Source: Bacillota bacterium (GTDB lineage: Bacteria > Bacillota > Bacilli > Paenibacillales > Paenibacillaceae). From it: a stretch of 14,763 nt of DNA. The first letter of the stretch is position 1; the number at the start of each line of letters is the position of its first letter. The stretch spans positions 1 to 14,763 of the forward strand of contig JAEZCJ010000165.1 in the NCBI GenBank assembly GCA_023433615.1. The letters run 5' to 3'. A model generated the notes under the pieces. The model had not been told where the DNA came from. It made no database searches and saw nothing but the letters and a program-made list of their open reading frames with translations. A program made the position numbers and the translations under genes. This document shows positions 12,740 through 14,763 of this stretch, one piece after another.

Positions 12740-14449
12740 TTATTTCTGCGCTTTTACCCACGCGACAATATCGTCGACGATCGACTTCGAGACGTTGGCG
12801 GCACCGTTGTATTCCATGCCGATCGAGAGGCCGTCATACTCGGCGAGCAGATGGTTTACCTTCGGGTAGGAGCGATACGTCACGTCGGTGCGATCCTTGA
12901 ACGCTTCCTTCCAGCCCTCGTACTGCGCCATCGATACCTGCCAGTCGTTCTCGCCCTGCAGGACAAGCATCGGTACGTTCTGCTTGCTCGCGGCAGCACC
13001 AGCGCGATAATCGCGCTGCTCGAACCACCAGTAGGACGGCTGCAGCGGGAAGTTCGGCGGCAGGTTATCCTTCGAATAGGCAGGATCCTCTACCATGTCC
13101 GCGATTCCCTTCCACATTGCGGCCGCCTGCTCTTGAGCTGCGATCGTCTCTGGCGGCATACCGAGCTCCTTCAGTCGCTCTACCGCTGCTTGCTGCTGCT
13201 CGACCAGCACATCCGTGAAGCTTCCGCTCGGCGCAGAGATAAGAATCGCACCGGCGACGCTATCCTCCGGCACATTCGCCAGAATCATCGGCGCAGCGAA
13301 GCCGCCTTGGCTATGGCCGGCAACGAAGATCCGTTTCGGATCGATCCGTTCCATGTCCATCAGCAGTTCCACGGCCTTCACGGCATCGTCCGCGGACTCG
13401 TTCTTCAAGGTAAATTCTTTCTGTACGGATACCTTCGCCGTGTGAGACATTGTCACTTTCTCGTAGCGGAGCACCGCGATGTTCTGCGAAGCGAGGCCTG
13501 CAGCCAGATCCTTGAATACCTTCACGCCGCCGATGCTCGAATCGCGGTCATGCGGGCCGGACCCCTGGACGAGGACGACGACCGGGAACGGCCCTTCGCC
13601 TTCCGGAATCGTCAATGTGCCCGGCAGCGCGAAATCGCCTTCGCCGATGACGACCTCTTGCTCCGTGTAGTTGCCGCTATCATAGGCTGGCTTCACATAG
13701 GCTGGCGCCGGCACGGGCGATACCGGCGCCAGATTGAGATCATTGAGGGCCCCTGCCCGATCGAAGCGGAGCGTGAATTGCAGCGCCCCAGCCTTCGTCT
13801 TGTAGACGAACACGGCATTCGTATGTACGCCGTCCTGCCGAACTTCGGCCGTCTGCCGCTCCAGCGGCTGGCCGTAAGCTGCCGTGATCTGCTGGCTGAA
13901 GAGGCCCAGCACTTGGGCCGGCAGCGCGCGGCTCAACGCCTCGTTCATCATGCCGGCAGCAGTCGATCCGTCGCCGCGGAACAAGTCGTTGACGAACGCG
14001 CTGCCCCGTCCCACATAATCATCCTGCGCGAAGCTAACCTGACGCGTCTCCGCATTCCATTCGGCATTGCTGTTCAGGGCCTCATTGATGAAGGACAGCG
14101 ATGCATAGGCTCTCCCGTCGACGATCGTAACGGCTGCTCCGCCGTCGACTGTCTTGCCGTTCACCGTGGCCTGCGATTGTCCTGCAGTAATGACTGCCGC
14201 AGTCTCGCCGCGCGTGATCGTTACGGTCCGCTCTACGCCGTCCCATTTCACTTGCGCGCCGAGCGTCTCCGCGAGCTGCTTTACCGGCACCAAGGTATGC
14301 GCTGCCATGGCGGCGGCAGTCTCGATGTACGAGACAGGCTTAACGGTACCAGTCTGCGGGGCAGCCTGCGCCAGAGACGGCACGGCGAGAGCCAGAATCA
14401 GCGTCGATGCCAATACGGCTTGACGTTTGCGGAATGGATACTTCTTCAC
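12740..14449 (-). CDS. Exported alpha/beta hydrolase with stalk domain
   Basis: A 569-residue secreted or surface-exposed protein. A basic start (KKYPFRKRQ) and a hydrophobic core end at a signal-peptidase site near AQA-AP (about residue 29). Residues about 40-140 are a copper-amine-oxidase N-terminal-type domain (LVPVKQLAETLGAQVKWDGVERTVTITRG, GRAYASLSFINEAL), a stalk module common in Paenibacillus surface proteins. Residues about 145-240 resemble a DUF3887-type domain. The rest is a serine alpha/beta hydrolase with VVLVQGSGPHDRD, nucleophile S380 in GHSQGG, D502 in GENDWQV and H533 in KVNHLL. Substrate is unknown; an ester is likely. The start is taken as GTG 14449, which follows GAGGGAG and gives a standard signal peptide. 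An ATG at 14470 (7 residues longer, no ribosome binding site) is the alternative. Confidence 0.88.
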   Translation of the reverse strand: MKKYPFRKRQAVLASTLILALAVPSLAQAAPQTGTVKPVSYIETAAAMAAHTLVPVKQLAETLGAQVKWDGVERTVTITRGETAAVITAGQSQATVNGKTVDGGAAVTIVDGRAYASLSFINEALNSNAEWNAETRQVSFAQDDYVGRGSAFVNDLFRGDGSTAAGMMNEALSRALPAQVLGLFSQQITAAYGQPLERQTAEVRQDGVHTNAVFVYKTKAGALQFTLRFDRAGALNDLNLAPVSPVPAPAYVKPAYDSGNYTEQEVVIGEGDFALPGTLTIPEGEGPFPVVVLVQGSGPHDRDSSIGGVKVFKDLAAGLASQNIAVLRYEKVTMSHTAKVSVQKEFTLKNESADDAVKAVELLMDMERIDPKRIFVAGHSQGGFAAPMILANVPEDSVAGAILISAPSGSFTDVLVEQQQAAVERLKELGMPPETIAAQEQAAAMWKGIADMVEDPAYSKDNLPPNFPLQPSYWWFEQRDYRAGAAASKQNVPMLVLQGENDWQVSMAQYEGWKEAFKDRTDVTYRSYPKVNHLLAEYDGLSIGMEYNGAANVSKSIVDDIVAWVKAQK

Positions 14450-14518
14450 GATTGTTATGCACTCCCTCATTATCAGTATTGTTAGAACTTAGCTATATGA
14501 CGTCTTACGCTGGCAGAA

Positions 14519-14532
14519 CGTTCACTGGAACG
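14519..14532. promoter_or_regulatory. Inverted repeat in the divergent intergenic region
   Basis: CGTTC-ACTG-GAACG is a perfect 5-base inverted repeat with a 4-base centre, between the hydrolase gene and the rightward gene. The half-site order is the reverse of a Gram-positive LexA box (GAAC-N4-GTTC), so it is not an SOS box. It may be an operator for either gene. Confidence 0.3.
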
Positions 14533-14544
14533 CAAATAAACCTC

Positions 14545-14579
14545 TGCTATACTCGCCTTCCCTATCCTGCCACGCGTGG
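14545..14579 (+). promoter_or_regulatory. Promoter and palindrome ahead of the right-edge gene
   Basis: TG-C-TATACT is an extended -10 (TATACT 14548-14553) with a weak CTGGAA -35 17 bases upstream. The perfect palindrome CCACGCGTGG (14570-14579) lies at about +11 to +20, an operator-like position. Confidence 0.5.
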
Positions 14580-14656
14580 GTATTAGTAGAAATACGAGCG
14601 AGAAGCGAACAGGTTGCTAGATTCGGAATAGATTACAGCAACGGGGAGGGGATAGC

Positions 14657-14763
14657 ATGAGTCAATTCACCACGGTTGCGCTGCAAAGAGTTGCACGGGG
14701 AACGAGGGGGATTATCCGTAAAACGGCTAAGAGTGAGAGGTATGCAGCCCGTCTGACCAGAGC
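14657..14763 (+). CDS. Unrecognised protein, 5' end only
   Basis: An ATG at 14657 follows a strong GGGGAGGGG ribosome binding site with good spacing, and the frame stays open to the window's end. The 35 visible residues (start MSQFTTVALQRVARGTRG) are basic and hydrophilic, with many Arg and Lys. They show no signal peptide or motif that I recognise. An upstream extended -10 promoter supports a real gene start. The function cannot be guessed from this fragment. Confidence 0.6.
   Translation, partial: MSQFTTVALQRVARGTRGIIRKTAKSERYAARLTR

Noticed and set aside
12450..12869. + strand frame with SDSTSDSTSDST repeat
   Set aside because: The repeat comes from the 12-base tandem repeat; the frame crosses a minus-strand terminator and the end of the hydrolase gene, with no ribosome binding site.
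12851..14485. 544-residue + strand frame opposite the hydrolase gene
   Set aside because: Arg/Leu/His-rich shadow of a real coding region with signal peptide and catalytic triad; it has no ribosome binding site or recognisable domain.
14515..14532. Possible LexA/SOS box near the hydrolase gene
   Set aside because: The half-sites are in the order GTTC-N4-GAAC, the reverse of the Gram-positive SOS box GAAC-N4-GTTC.

Overview
The window looks like chromosomal DNA of a moderately GC-rich Gram-positive bacterium, most likely Paenibacillus or a close relative such as Cohnella. The reasons are strong GGAGG-type ribosome binding sites, sigma-A-like promoters, a YvfRSTU-type ABC/two-component operon as in Bacillus, an exported hydrolase carrying a copper-amine-oxidase-type stalk domain, and a cyclic-di-GMP-I riboswitch with a Firmicutes-style intrinsic terminator. 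This is inference from gene content; no rRNA or tRNA is present to confirm it.

Layout, left to right: the tail of a small XapX-type membrane protein (+) ends at a hairpin that also lies behind a DinB-family gene (-). That gene diverges from a MerR-type regulator (+) that is fused to a VOC/glyoxalase domain and a small C-terminal helical domain. A CheW-type chemotaxis scaffold gene (-) follows. Its leader (2694-2900) has its own promoter, a clear cyclic-di-GMP-I aptamer and an intrinsic terminator. Next come a GH78 alpha-L-rhamnosidase (-) and an AAC(3)-type N-acetyltransferase (-), diverging from an AraC-family regulator (+). The AraC gene overlaps tail to tail with a ZIP metal transporter (-). 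Then a four-gene minus-strand operon encodes an ABC ATPase, an ABC-2 permease, a DesK/YvfT-like histidine kinase and a NarL/DesR-like response regulator. A roughly 560-base gap rich in dyad symmetries separates it from an exported alpha/beta hydrolase (-). A new gene starts rightward at 14657 and runs off the window.

How the parts may work together (inference): the ABC/two-component operon resembles modules that sense a membrane-active compound and export it or protect against it. Repeated TGACA-type sites upstream of its first gene are candidate binding sites for its response regulator. The AraC regulator probably controls the divergent acetyltransferase and rhamnosidase genes. Second-messenger control of a lone CheW by cyclic-di-GMP would link the motile/sessile decision to chemotaxis-array composition.

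The most notable items are the riboswitch-controlled CheW, the MerR-VOC fusion with a possible internal start, and the cluster of 21-base palindromes at 12382-12567. Several start sites given here are shorter than the longest reading frame, because a promoter -10 element or a strong ribosome binding site falls inside the longer version.
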